Source of the DNA: Hwangdonia lutea
Lineage (GTDB): Bacteria > Bacteroidota > Bacteroidia > Flavobacteriales > Flavobacteriaceae
Assembly: GCF_032814565.1 (NCBI RefSeq)
Contig: NZ_CP136521.1
Coordinates: forward strand, 434,001-498,000
Direction of reading: 5' to 3'
Length of the DNA: 64,000 nt
How positions within the stretch are numbered: position 1 is the stretch's first letter; each line of letters begins with the position of its first letter. The position numbers and the translations under genes are program-made. Shown one piece after another: positions 8,627 through 18,160 of the stretch. Below the pieces are notes generated by a model. It was not told the DNA's origin. It worked only from the letters and a program-made list of their open reading frames with translations, and did not search any database.

Positions 8627-10027
8627 CTAAATGTGTAATGCTCTATCCTCCGTTGCGGCTAAAGCGGCTTCTTTAATGGCTTCTGTGTACGTTGGATGCG
8701 CATGCGACATACGTGACACATCTTCTGCCGATGCTCTGTATTCCATAGCCACAACCGCCTCGGCAATCATGTCTGCAGCACGAGCCCCGACCATGTGAAC
8801 ACCTAAAATTTCATCGGTATTTTTATCGGCTAAAACTTTAACAAAGCCATCTAAATCCATGCTTGCTCTACTTCTACCTAAAGCACGCATAGGGAATTGG
8901 CCCGTTTTATAATCTACTCCAGCTGCTTTCAATTCTTCTTCGGTTTTACCAACGGCAGCTACTTCTGGCCATGTGTAAACCACGCCTGGAATTAAATTAT
9001 AATCAATATGTGGTTTTTGTCCCGCTAATGTTTCGGCAACAAACACGCCTTCTTCTTCGGCTTTGTGTGCTAACATCGCGCCTTTAATAACATCGCCAAT
9101 TGCGTAAATATTTGAGGCTGAAGTTTGTAAATGATCGTTGACTTCAACTTGTCCCTTATCATTCAACTTTACGCCCGCAGCTTCGGCATTTAATCCATCT
9201 GTATAGGGACGACGACCCACAGACACCAAGCAATAATCGCCTTTAAATTCTACTTCTTCACCTTTTTTGTTATCTGCTTTTACAATCACCTCATCGCCTT
9301 TTCGCTCAACAGATTTTACTTTATGCGATGCATTTATTTTAAACTTTTGTTTCTTTAAAACCTTATTTAATTCTTTGGATAAGCCCGCATCCATAGTTGG
9401 AATAATGCGATCCAAATACTCAATAACCGTAACCTCTGCACCCAATCTTTTATAGACCTGACCCAGCTCTAAACCAATAACACCTCCACCTATTACAATT
9501 AAATGTTTAGGAATTTCTTTTAATTTTAAGGCTTCGGTTGATGTAATGATACGCTCTTTATCTAAATTGATAAACGGCAGATTTGAAGGTTTACTACCCG
9601 TTGCAATTATAGTGTTTTTGGCTTCAATCTCAGTCGTCTCTTCTCCTTTGATGCTAATGTGCGTGGCATCTTTAAAGCTTCCTAAGCCTTGATAAACATC
9701 AATTTTATTTTTCTTCATTAAAAAATCGATACCGCCCGTGGTTTGATCGACAACGGATTGCTTGCGTGCAATCATTTTTTCCAAATTTACTTTTACATCG
9801 CCTGGAATCTCAATACCGTGTTCTTCAAAATGCTTTACGGCGTCTTCGTAATGGTGCGACGAATCTAAAAGCGCTTTACTCGGAATACATCCCACATTTA
9901 AGCAAGTGCCTCCTAGGGTTGCATATTTTTCAATTATTGCTGTTTTCATCCCTAATTGTGCGCAACGTATCGCTGCTACATATCCGCCAGGACCTGAGCC
10001 AATAATGGCTACATCGTATGATTTCAT
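8627..10027 (-). CDS. lpdA: dihydrolipoyl dehydrogenase (E3)
   Basis: This FAD flavoprotein reoxidises dihydrolipoamide in the pyruvate and 2-oxoglutarate dehydrogenase complexes and in glycine cleavage. The 466 residues contain the FAD-binding G-S-G-P-G-G-Y motif at 10-16, the redox disulfide Cys42/Cys47 in G-G-T-C-L-N-V-G-C-I-P-S-K, the NAD-binding G-G-G-V-I-G-L-E and the active-site H-x-H-P-T-Y-T-E near the C-terminus. No E1 or E2 gene is adjacent. It probably shares a transcript with fabV. Confidence 0.96.
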   Translation of the reverse strand: MKSYDVAIIGSGPGGYVAAIRCAQLGMKTAIIEKYATLGGTCLNVGCIPSKALLDSSHHYEDAVKHFEEHGIEIPGDVKVNLEKMIARKQSVVDQTTGGIDFLMKKNKIDVYQGLGSFKDATHISIKGEETTEIEAKNTIIATGSKPSNLPFINLDKERIITSTEALKLKEIPKHLIVIGGGVIGLELGQVYKRLGAEVTVIEYLDRIIPTMDAGLSKELNKVLKKQKFKINASHKVKSVERKGDEVIVKADNKKGEEVEFKGDYCLVSVGRRPYTDGLNAEAAGVKLNDKGQVEVNDHLQTSASNIYAIGDVIKGAMLAHKAEEEGVFVAETLAGQKPHIDYNLIPGVVYTWPEVAAVGKTEEELKAAGVDYKTGQFPMRALGRSRASMDLDGFVKVLADKNTDEILGVHMVGARAADMIAEAVVAMEYRASAEDVSRMSHAHPTYTEAIKEAALAATEDRALHI

Positions 10028-10154
10028 ATAAGTTTTTGTTGTTCGTTTAAAAAATCAAACACAAAAATACGAATTTTGATTCACTCATTACCACATGGCA
10101 TTAGCATTATTTTTTGTATCTTTTAAAGACTTTTTTAATTTAAAATTATATATC

Positions 10155-10367
10155 ATGGAAAATCACATATACAAAAAAATTGAAATTGTTGGAACATCGG
10201 AAACATCTAGTGATGATGCCGTGAAAAACGCATTGTCAAAAGCATCGAAATCCGTGAAAAACCTACGCTGGTTTGAGGTTACCGAAACTAGAGGCCTTAT
10301 AGGTGATAATGGCACCGTGGACTATTGGCAAGTGACCGTAAAAATTGGGTTTACCATGATGGACTAA
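10155..10367 (+). CDS. dodecin (flavin-storage protein)
   Basis: This 70-residue protein matches dodecins: an N-terminal Y-K-K-I-E-I-V-G strand, an A-V-x-N-A-L-x-K-A helix, the flavin-stacking Trp in L-R-W-F-E-V, and a final V-T-V-K-I-G-F strand. Dodecins assemble as dodecamers that bind riboflavin or FMN. The open frame extends upstream to 10095, but the family starts at the ATG at 10155. The last 17 bases overlap the convergent TPR lipoprotein gene. Confidence 0.92.
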   Translation: MENHIYKKIEIVGTSETSSDDAVKNALSKASKSVKNLRWFEVTETRGLIGDNGTVDYWQVTVKIGFTMMD

Positions 10368-11784
10368 ATTGCCCCTGCTTTGAAATCGCTAAGGCATAGT
10401 CCAAATTATTCATCTCGATCAATGATTTGATTTTAGTGGAAATCATTTTTGATTTCTGTGTATCACTATTATGCGCGTACGCCAATGAGAGCCAATGCAA
10501 ATAATAGGGGTTGCTGGCATCTAAAGTGTTTAAGATCGCTATGGCCTTATCGTGCGTTTTGGTTTTTATAAAAAGTCTGGCTTGAAGCAATTTCATATCG
10601 TCTGACGGATTTGTGCTGTTTTCAATTATGGTTTTTGCTGCTTCGTCGTTGCCTTTTAAAACATGGGCAAAGGCCAAAAAATAAGACTCTAAATCTGAAA
10701 CGCGATCAATGGTTGTTTGCTTAGTAATATTGTTTTTTACAAAATTTTTCCAAGCACCGAAGCTTTTTAAGCCTTCGTTTGGTTGATTGTTTTCAAAATA
10801 CAACCTGGTTATTCGAGAGTGCGCCATATATTGATGAAACAGAGGTTCCCTTTTATTTTCTCCTGAAGCGCTTTCTGCTTTTTGACGGTTTAAAACCACG
10901 ATTGCTGAATCTATTTTTTGTGCTATTAAATAACTGCACACTTTTGATCTCCACTTGTGGCGGTACTCGTAGTCGCTTAACTCGATAGTATCAAAAGGTT
11001 TCAAAGTATTTCTGGCCTCTTTAAAACGCTTTAAAAAACTTAAATTAGCAGCCATTCCCATATAGGCCCAAGGTGCGCTTGGGTTAATGCCCAAAACTTT
11101 TTTATAAGCTTCGATCGATGCCTTATAGCGATGGTCGCGCATTAATAATTCCGCATAGGTATCTCTTGGGTTTTCGTGCTTTGGAAGAAAAGCGATATAG
11201 TTTTTTATCACTTTTTCGGCGTTTTTAAAATCCTGTTTGGCCATATAAGCGTAAGCCAATTCATTATAATGCCTAGATACTTTAGGATTGATTTTCAAGG
11301 CTTTTTTGTAATAGTGGATTGCGGTATCTGGTTGGTTTACGCCGTGGTGAAGGTTTACAAAACCAAACATATAGTTTGCGTGCTCGTCGTTTGGAAACAA
11401 CTTTACCAAAGTTTTAAAACAATCGTATTCTGATTTTCCATCTTGTGTGCCATAAAAATTGTTTCTGGCCAAAACCCACAGTTTTTCGGCCTCGGATAAC
11501 TTATCAAGCTGTTGCATGGCTTTTTTTATATGAAATCGTCTCTTATCGAAATCATCTTTTAACATGCCCAACCGAATGTGCGCCAAAGCAAAGGTTGAAT
11601 CTAACCCAATGGCATTTTGGTATAGCTTTTCCGCTTCATCTGTTTTTAACAATCCTTCAAATTCGACGGCGCGCAGAAACATGGCTTTTGCTTTGTTTGA
11701 ATGGGTCGTGATTGGAATTTTCACATGGGTTTCGGTACATCCAAAAAGCAGAATGGCCATACAAATGATTTGCAACAATTTCAT
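10351..11784 (-). CDS. TPR-repeat lipoprotein, last gene of the exported-protein operon
   Basis: The 477 residues begin with a lipoprotein signal (L-L-F-G-C, Cys16). The remainder is tetratricopeptide-like helical repeats across about residues 30-300 and 390-460, with the A-x-x-x-Y-x-x-A-L-x-x-x-P pattern repeated. It should scaffold partners in the periplasm or at the outer membrane. Its start overlaps the stop of the DUF5916 gene by 4 bases (ATGA), which strongly suggests translational coupling. The partner is unknown; the neighbouring barrel is the obvious candidate. Confidence 0.8.
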   Translation of the reverse strand: MKLLQIICMAILLFGCTETHVKIPITTHSNKAKAMFLRAVEFEGLLKTDEAEKLYQNAIGLDSTFALAHIRLGMLKDDFDKRRFHIKKAMQQLDKLSEAEKLWVLARNNFYGTQDGKSEYDCFKTLVKLFPNDEHANYMFGFVNLHHGVNQPDTAIHYYKKALKINPKVSRHYNELAYAYMAKQDFKNAEKVIKNYIAFLPKHENPRDTYAELLMRDHRYKASIEAYKKVLGINPSAPWAYMGMAANLSFLKRFKEARNTLKPFDTIELSDYEYRHKWRSKVCSYLIAQKIDSAIVVLNRQKAESASGENKREPLFHQYMAHSRITRLYFENNQPNEGLKSFGAWKNFVKNNITKQTTIDRVSDLESYFLAFAHVLKGNDEAAKTIIENSTNPSDDMKLLQARLFIKTKTHDKAIAILNTLDASNPYYLHWLSLAYAHNSDTQKSKMISTKIKSLIEMNNLDYALAISKQGQFSPSW

Positions 11785-14009
11785 CTTAAAAAGGTTTTTG
11801 AAAATTTAACAACCGCCACTTGATTATCGGTAAACGGTGGCCTTGGCGTTAATGCATCCCTGTTTATATGGGCATTGTGGTTGTAAACGAGGTACAGATC
11901 CGTGCCCTCCGTTGGGTTGTACCTAAAGCGTAAATTGAGGCCTGCCTTATTAGACCGTGTATCGTATTGCACATAACTGTTAAGCGATGCCTTTGGGGAA
12001 AAATTAAGTTTAACGCGCGAAAAATACCGGTTTAAATTCAACGTTCTCGAAACTTTGTTGGTGGCGTAACTTTCGGGGAAGCTCAAGCGGTTGTAGCGCA
12101 TTCCCAATTCGGCTTTAAGGGTTTTACTAAAATCGTAAGACACATTGGCATAAGTGGTTAGTTGTTTGCCGCCGTAAAAATCGCCAAACTCCACATCTAA
12201 ATACAATTGGTACGGTTTTGCGTTTCCTGTGCTAAAAAACGGGTTGGCTTTCCACATGGTGTAAGCTCCAACCGGTACGGTAACATCTTTGGCTATTTGC
12301 CATGGCGCGTATAAATTATCTTCAAGGTACATGGGTATAAAGGCCGACAGTTCGTAACCTTTTTTATGGGTTAGGGTAAGGTAAAAATTGGTTTGGAACA
12401 CCTCGTGCACACCATTGGAGGACAGCCAATATTTGGTAAAGTAATGCCCCATTCTAAAAAACCTTAAAAACTCGGGGTTAGCATACGTTTTTCGCCAGCC
12501 ATTGTTTAGCGTAAGCCGTTTGGTGTTGGGGCGCTCCACAAAACCCAATTCCGGGTTAAAGTTTTCGGTATATTCCCTAAAATAATAATCGATGCCAAAA
12601 CCGTTGGGACGAAATGTATTGACCGCCGCACCGTACATGGGTTTCCAGTTTCCCGTTTGGGTATCGAAAGTTGCGGCAACCGTAAACCGGGATCTTATAA
12701 TATCGGTAAACCTTATATTGGCATCGATGGCCAAAAGGTGGTTGCTTTCGTCTTTACTGATTTTATTGGTGTTCAATATCCCGATATTGGAACCTTTGGA
12801 ACCCACCGTTTTTCGCAACCTCGCAACGCTCATGTTATTTGATGCGGCAATGTTTTCAACCTTATGGGTTTGCATGCTCAACAGGCCGTATTGCCATGTG
12901 GAGCTGTTGCCCGTAAACCTAACACCGCCAATAATGGGGATTGCCGAACCGTTTTCGATACCTATCCGCCTGGAATTAAACAAACGGTGATCGAACTGGT
13001 TGGAGTTGAACAAATCTGCATTCTCTAAAAAAAACAGCCTTTTTTCCGCTAAAAAAATGGGGAATCTTGAAATATTGACCACCCTGTCGTCTGCCTCAAC
13101 TTCGGCAAAATCCGTATTCAAAGTAAAATCTATGGTGCTATTGGCGGTGGGTTTGTACTTTACATCCAAACCTATATTGCTCAGTATTTTATCTAAAGTT
13201 TCGCTATCGGCATATTTTTTCCGTTCCAAAAAAGTGGTCTGGTTTTTATAGGCCGTTCCGTTTTCGTTCAAAAGATTCTGACTGATGAAATTCCCTTTTA
13301 AATACGGCGTGATATAAAGCGGTTTTGAAGCCGGTAGATTTTTAAATTGTACCGCTTCGGAATTACTAAAATGATAATGCGCCGATGCGATTTGGGTATT
13401 GTACTGCGGCGAGATGATGCGTTCGTTTTTTTGCTTGTATTTAACAATGGCCTTGATGCGCATGGTGTTTACAGCTGAAGCTTCGTAACGCAGCGAAGAA
13501 AAGGGGATGCGCATTTCTGTGCTCCAACCGTTGTGGTGTATCTGCGATGCGGCATTCCAAAAGGTGTTCCACGAATTGTTGAAATCTTCGCCGTTTCTGC
13601 TAATTTCCAAATCTTGCTTGGTGCCCAAAGGGTTGGTCCTAAAGACCAAAGTGTTGAGTTTATCGTTATAGGAATCGATGTAAAACTCAAAATAATCGTC
13701 GTCCGTTTGTGCTTTATCGCGCTCTAAAGTGGTTGCGAAAATCGTTGAAGGATTGGTAAACGGAATTTGGGCGGAGACATAAAGATATTGGGCGTCATAG
13801 AGCACTTTTACCACCACTTGCTCTGATGCCCTGGCGCCCAGATTGGGTTCTATTTGCTTAAAATCGGTCAGCACATAGGCGTTTTGCCATTCGGCCGGCT
13901 CGATTGAACCGTCAAGCTGAATTGGTGCTGTTTTTTTTGGGATTTCGGGTTGGGAAAACCCCGTACAAATTGAAAGAAAAAAAGCGATATTGACATATGT
14001 TTTGTACAT
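11781..14009 (-). CDS. DUF5916 outer-membrane protein with N-terminal CBM9-like domain
   Basis: The 742 residues start with a signal peptide (cleaved near residue 20). Next comes a carbohydrate-binding family 9-like domain (about 25-210) with the typical L-D-G-x-I-E-x-A-E-W and Y-L-Y-V-S-A motifs. The long C-terminal part (about 230-742) has alternating beta strands ending in Phe-Leu-Arg and is probably a beta-barrel. DUF5916 proteins are frequent in Bacteroidota but have no firm function. A paralogue lies at 42506. It lies third from the 5' end... in order: fourth of five genes, 33 bases after the amidohydrolase. Confidence 0.85.
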   Translation of the reverse strand: MYKTYVNIAFFLSICTGFSQPEIPKKTAPIQLDGSIEPAEWQNAYVLTDFKQIEPNLGARASEQVVVKVLYDAQYLYVSAQIPFTNPSTIFATTLERDKAQTDDDYFEFYIDSYNDKLNTLVFRTNPLGTKQDLEISRNGEDFNNSWNTFWNAASQIHHNGWSTEMRIPFSSLRYEASAVNTMRIKAIVKYKQKNERIISPQYNTQIASAHYHFSNSEAVQFKNLPASKPLYITPYLKGNFISQNLLNENGTAYKNQTTFLERKKYADSETLDKILSNIGLDVKYKPTANSTIDFTLNTDFAEVEADDRVVNISRFPIFLAEKRLFFLENADLFNSNQFDHRLFNSRRIGIENGSAIPIIGGVRFTGNSSTWQYGLLSMQTHKVENIAASNNMSVARLRKTVGSKGSNIGILNTNKISKDESNHLLAIDANIRFTDIIRSRFTVAATFDTQTGNWKPMYGAAVNTFRPNGFGIDYYFREYTENFNPELGFVERPNTKRLTLNNGWRKTYANPEFLRFFRMGHYFTKYWLSSNGVHEVFQTNFYLTLTHKKGYELSAFIPMYLEDNLYAPWQIAKDVTVPVGAYTMWKANPFFSTGNAKPYQLYLDVEFGDFYGGKQLTTYANVSYDFSKTLKAELGMRYNRLSFPESYATNKVSRTLNLNRYFSRVKLNFSPKASLNSYVQYDTRSNKAGLNLRFRYNPTEGTDLYLVYNHNAHINRDALTPRPPFTDNQVAVVKFSKTFLR

Positions 14010-14042
14010 TGAAAACGATTATTGGCAACACATAACCCTGTG

Positions 14043-16031
14043 TTAATTATCGACTAAAACTATTTTGAGATCACCCAGTAAGACCGCCTTTATTTTGTGG
14101 GCATCTGCTGTTTTTATAAGCACATTGAAAGGAAGCCTGGTCCGATTTGCATATCCGGAAAAACCCGGGTAAATAAGCCTAAAATCCTGTTCGCTGGTTT
14201 TTATAATTGTAACCATTGCTTGGTCAACAATGTACTTTTCCCCATACTCCTCAGAATTGAGCTCAATCTGAATGGCCTTGAACATATCGGCCTCATTTAA
14301 CTTTAACCGCTTATTTAAAACATACGCTAAATGGTAATTCACCATATTGTCCAGCTCAAAATATCGAGAGATAAAAGGGTTCCATAATTGCGTATTGGGC
14401 GGTGCGAATTTTTTATATGAAAACTTACCGTGAAACGGACTTTGACCAAGCACCAGCACGGAATCTTGTTTTTTAAAAGCGTTGACCCTTGTAGTGCCTT
14501 CACTTCCTTTGTTCTCTATAGACAGGGAATCGATGGTTTTACCATTAATGCGGTGGCAGCTGTAAGTATGCCTATAATCTGGCGCATCAACAACCATAAC
14601 AGAACGTATTGATATGTTGTTGTTTTCCAACGAATCAATCAATATCCGCTGTTGCCCCACCAAAACGTCGTTTGAGTAAAAGTTGTAATTGAGCTGGGTC
14701 GTTTTTGAATTGGTTTTTAATTTAGGCTTCCAATCGTGAAACATATCGTTAACCCGGTTGATGCTTTTATCCAATTTTAACAGCTCATTTTTTAAATGGT
14801 CCTTATCCATCCAATGATGGTTGTGCATCACGCCTTCAATAGTTTTTATGGCACTTATGTCCTTGAGCGGATTAGCACCCAACACAATGAGTTCTGCCCG
14901 TTTATCAATTTCAATGGTACCTACATCGCTTAATTTTAAAAATCTTGCAGCATCAACTGTTGCGTATTTTAAAGTTTTATAATTTGAAATTCCCGCCTCG
15001 ACAAAAAGCTTCATTTCATCTAAATAAGCAAACCCCGGAACAACCAAAGGATAACCACCGTCGCTGCCCAAAAACAATTGGATGTTGTTATCGCTCAAAT
15101 CTTTTACAAACTGCGCTACATTTGCGTATGGATATTTGGATGGGCTTTGGTTTGGTATGGTATCTGGTTTCCATGTGGCTCTTAACTTTGGCGGTATATA
15201 TTGTGTGTATATCGAATTGTACAGACTATCTTTTTTATGGGACAAAGACCAAGTTTTGTGCACCGCCAACGAAGGTGTAACCGCCTTGTCACAATGCTTC
15301 AAAAGGCTTATAAGCTTAGCTTTATCCATTACAAGTTTTCCGCCCCTTGTAATGCCCGTAAGATTGGTAAACTCGGGTTGCTTACTTTTCAACACCGTGT
15401 TTTCGTTGATAAAAATTGGAAAATGACCACTAATGGGCAAGCCTATTTTTTTTGCTTCATCCAAAATTGGTTTATACGTTTCCGGTAGGCAAGTCGCATA
15501 GACATACATGCCATCGTAACCCAATCGTTTAGCTTCCCGTACCTGTGCTTTTGCCTGGTCTATATTAAAAATGGGTTGTTGGCTGTGATATGGTGCCGGT
15601 GCGCCCGTAGCCCGTAATCCATAGGCGATAATTCGAGGCCCTATAACTTTTCCGTCCTTTATTTGCTCTCTTAGTCCAAGTACATTGATATGGCTGGGGA
15701 TGTCCCTGACCGTTGTTTGCCCATTGGCCAGATAGAGCATTAAATTGGCCTCATTAACATGGGTGTACATATTGATAAAACCGGGTAAGACATAACCTCC
15801 CTTGGCATCGATAACACGATAGCCGTTTGGGACTTTTACACTTTTTGAACTATTTATATCGGTTATGGTGCCGTTAGATATTAAAATGGTCTGCGCCTTC
15901 AAAACGATTTCCGATGTCATAGGAACCACGTTGGCATTTACTATGGCAACCTGGTTTTGTGCCTTTAGCTTAAGCGAAGCAACACATAGAACGAATAGAA
16001 AAAAGACAACAGTTATGTGCTTATAATGCAT
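14043..16031 (-). CDS. exported amidohydrolase-superfamily protein with altered metal motif and C-terminal extension
   Basis: It is about 662 residues from the ATG at 16031; an upstream ATG at 16061 is less likely because the signal peptide starts here. Residues about 25-420 form an amidohydrolase fold: a V-L-P-G-F-I-N segment, G-Q-T-T-V-R-D, S-G-H-F-P, L-G-S-D-G-G-Y and the closing G-T-I-E-I-D-K-R-A-E-L strand. The usual metal-binding His-x-His after the first strand reads Tyr-Thr-His, so the first histidine is missing. The last 240 residues are an unrecognised beta-rich domain. The substrate is unknown; a cyclic amide, ester or dipeptide is typical of the superfamily. Confidence 0.85.
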   Translation of the reverse strand: MHYKHITVVFFLFVLCVASLKLKAQNQVAIVNANVVPMTSEIVLKAQTILISNGTITDINSSKSVKVPNGYRVIDAKGGYVLPGFINMYTHVNEANLMLYLANGQTTVRDIPSHINVLGLREQIKDGKVIGPRIIAYGLRATGAPAPYHSQQPIFNIDQAKAQVREAKRLGYDGMYVYATCLPETYKPILDEAKKIGLPISGHFPIFINENTVLKSKQPEFTNLTGITRGGKLVMDKAKLISLLKHCDKAVTPSLAVHKTWSLSHKKDSLYNSIYTQYIPPKLRATWKPDTIPNQSPSKYPYANVAQFVKDLSDNNIQLFLGSDGGYPLVVPGFAYLDEMKLFVEAGISNYKTLKYATVDAARFLKLSDVGTIEIDKRAELIVLGANPLKDISAIKTIEGVMHNHHWMDKDHLKNELLKLDKSINRVNDMFHDWKPKLKTNSKTTQLNYNFYSNDVLVGQQRILIDSLENNNISIRSVMVVDAPDYRHTYSCHRINGKTIDSLSIENKGSEGTTRVNAFKKQDSVLVLGQSPFHGKFSYKKFAPPNTQLWNPFISRYFELDNMVNYHLAYVLNKRLKLNEADMFKAIQIELNSEEYGEKYIVDQAMVTIIKTSEQDFRLIYPGFSGYANRTRLPFNVLIKTADAHKIKAVLLGDLKIVLVDN

Positions 16032-16070
16032 ATTATAGTATTTTTTTGATTGAAGAACCATTACTTTAAA

Positions 16071-16931
16071 CTATACTTTTTTTGCCACTAAAACGAGGTC
16101 TAGCTCCTTTACTTCAAGGGAAACGACTTTTCCGTTTTCTTTGTTGAAATGAATTGATACCGTTGGAAACTTATTGTATTTAAACCTGTTTTCTCCAACA
16201 CGATATAAAGCACCGCCAAAATTACCGAGGCGCCCCAGGGTCAACATTTTCCTCATGTTCAATTTAACTGAAAACCCATCGTTTTCACCATCGCCATATT
16301 TGTAGTCTCCTAAATAATTTTCTTTATCCGCCGGTTCGCTTAAAAATGTTTTGCCATCGGCATTACCCAGTTTTTCCAAATAACTTATGAGCTTTTCAGA
16401 ATTTGAAATTTGCTCAGAAGTCATTGTGTTTTTCATTCGCAAGCCCGCTTCGGCATGAGCCAGTAAACTGATGCCGTGCGGCCCGTAATTTTTCTGGATG
16501 CCCGGGTAAAACCCTATCATGGCTTTTACGGTATCGAAAGCCCCCAAAACCGCAAAGGTGAATATGTTGGGCTTTGCGCCCTTGCTTAACAAATAGGTTA
16601 CAATATCGCGCCGGCCCACATGCGAAGCCGCACCAACGGCTGTTTCCCAATCGCCAAAACCCCAATCCCAAGTGGCCCTGGATAGCTCCGGGCGTTTATC
16701 GACCAATTCCTTTACACGGTTTAAATCAAAATGCGATTTGCCCACCACTTCTGAAACCACATCGTCGTGGATGGCGGGATAGCGGTAAAACAAATCGTTT
16801 ATGTTTTTAGATTGCCTTTTGGTTTCAACCATGGTTTTGGCATACACGACATTAGGAATTGCCACCGCCAAAGCCCCAAAAACAGCGCTTTTTACAACAG
16901 CCCGTCTTGATAGGTGACTACTCGTTTTCAT
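16071..16931 (-). CDS. Tat-type exported ankyrin-repeat protein
   Basis: It is about 286 residues from the ATG at 16931 (an ATG at 16952 is also possible). The N-terminus carries a twin-arginine motif, S-R-R-A-V-V-K, and a hydrophobic stretch ending at V-Y-A. The middle (about 55-150) has ankyrin-like repeats, with V-G-R-R-D-I-V-T-Y-L-L-S-K-G-A-K-P-N as the clearest. The C-terminal 90 residues are a beta-rich domain of unknown type. Tat export implies folding, or cofactor loading, before export. It overlaps the SMP-30-like gene by 14 bases and precedes the amidohydrolase by 39. Confidence 0.78.
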   Translation of the reverse strand: MKTSSHLSRRAVVKSAVFGALAVAIPNVVYAKTMVETKRQSKNINDLFYRYPAIHDDVVSEVVGKSHFDLNRVKELVDKRPELSRATWDWGFGDWETAVGAASHVGRRDIVTYLLSKGAKPNIFTFAVLGAFDTVKAMIGFYPGIQKNYGPHGISLLAHAEAGLRMKNTMTSEQISNSEKLISYLEKLGNADGKTFLSEPADKENYLGDYKYGDGENDGFSVKLNMRKMLTLGRLGNFGGALYRVGENRFKYNKFPTVSIHFNKENGKVVSLEVKELDLVLVAKKV

Positions 16932-17949
16932 CATTGGTGTTTTGCTGTTCATTTAAACTTACTTTTAAAACCGTTGGTTCGTACAGTTTATGCATTGGGA
17001 ACAGGTTGCCTTCCTCATCAAAACTCCCAAACTGTGCATTTGCTATATAATACAATTGGTCGCCCACTAAAACACCCGTCGTAGGGTTGTTCATCATGGG
17101 GTGGTTGCGCTCTAAAATCTTGCTGTTTGTTATGGTGTTTAACTGATTGTTTAATGTGAATTGCCGCACCGTTTTAACATCGGGCTGTACACCGATTAAA
17201 GTATTTTTGTAGAAATAAAGTCCATCGATACTTTCTCGTCTTGAGATTTTTAGCTGATCGGGATTTTTTAATTCTGAATAGTTTTTCGTTTCAATTTCAA
17301 TTTTGGCCAATCCGTCGGCATGTGCCACAAAAAGGTATTTGTCGTCTGCCGAAATGGTAATGCCATTGGGGTATTTTAACGATTCGGGCTTGGTAAAAAC
17401 CTCGAGTTCGTTTTTGTTGCTTTCAATAATGTAAATGGCATGCGCTTTAAACATGTGGGTGATGTACACATTGCCTTTGGAATCGATAACCAAATCGTTG
17501 AAAAAATGCACGTCGCCTTTATCGGCTAAAACGTATTTTTTAATGAGCTTACCAGAGTCCAGGTCAAACTTAAAGATTCCGGCGGGACGCCCATCGGCAT
17601 CATCCTTAAAGGTGTAATCTTCAAGGTTATTGCCACCCGAACTGCATACCCAAAGCCAACGGTTATGGGCATCTGCCTTCATGCCAATTATCATCCACAA
17701 GCCATCTTGTTGCGGTTTTACAAACTCGGTCTGTTGTCCGTTTTTATCGATTTTAACGATTTTTCCCTTTCGGATACTGCCCACAAAAAAGGCTTGGGTT
17801 TTAAAATCGTACGCAACATTTTCGGGGAGCAGGTCTTTTTCAGGAATTGTAAAAGCAATAAAACTATTATTGACGTGGGTTGGCTGTTCTTGCGCCACAG
17901 ACAGAAAACAGCTCGCAAAACATACTGTTAGCAAATAGAGATTCTTCAT
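16918..17949 (-). CDS. exported SMP-30/gluconolactonase-like beta-propeller protein
   Basis: The 343 residues have a Sec signal peptide (cut near S-V-A-Q-E). A six-bladed propeller of the SMP-30/gluconolactonase/LRE type follows, with motifs such as P-E-N-V-A-Y-D, F-N-D-L-V-I-D-S-K-G-N-V-Y-I-T and Y-P-N-G-I-T-I-S-A-D-D-K-Y-L-F-V. Known members hydrolyse lactones or bind metal and ligands; this one should act in the periplasm or be surface-exposed. It is the first gene of the five-gene minus-strand operon and faces the LytS/LytTR pair. Confidence 0.85.
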   Translation of the reverse strand: MKNLYLLTVCFASCFLSVAQEQPTHVNNSFIAFTIPEKDLLPENVAYDFKTQAFFVGSIRKGKIVKIDKNGQQTEFVKPQQDGLWMIIGMKADAHNRWLWVCSSGGNNLEDYTFKDDADGRPAGIFKFDLDSGKLIKKYVLADKGDVHFFNDLVIDSKGNVYITHMFKAHAIYIIESNKNELEVFTKPESLKYPNGITISADDKYLFVAHADGLAKIEIETKNYSELKNPDQLKISRRESIDGLYFYKNTLIGVQPDVKTVRQFTLNNQLNTITNSKILERNHPMMNNPTTGVLVGDQLYYIANAQFGSFDEEGNLFPMHKLYEPTVLKVSLNEQQNTNDENE

Positions 17950-18160
17950 TTTAAAAAAATTTCGGTGTATTCAAATTTAAAACGAACGCCTTTTAAAAAT
18001 TTGGTTTTTATACCAACACCTGTTTTTTTTATGTAAAACACATCGTATCTCATACCGTGGCAATTCACATAAAAAACCAGCCGGTTTGCATAAAAGTTGC
18101 GCTTAAAAATAAATCTCTATTTTTAATCCAATAGATTTGTAAACTAGATCCCCTATTTTT
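17950..18160. promoter_or_regulatory. divergent promoter region between the exported-protein operon and lytS/lytTR pair
   Basis: The 211-base gap holds a minus-strand -7-like box (TAAATTTG on the minus strand, 17972-17979) and a plus-strand box (TAGATTTG, 18132-18139). Neither has a well-spaced TTG. A LytTR regulator would be expected to bind paired direct repeats here; I could not identify them with confidence. Confidence 0.35.

Noticed and set aside
10095-10154. Longer dodecin start at 10095
   Set aside because: It would add 20 hydrophobic residues to a cytoplasmic 70-residue family that begins at 10155.
12592-12990. Antisense frame of 132 codons over the DUF5916 gene
   Set aside because: It mirrors the real gene in the opposite frame and has no own promoter, leader or recognisable domain.
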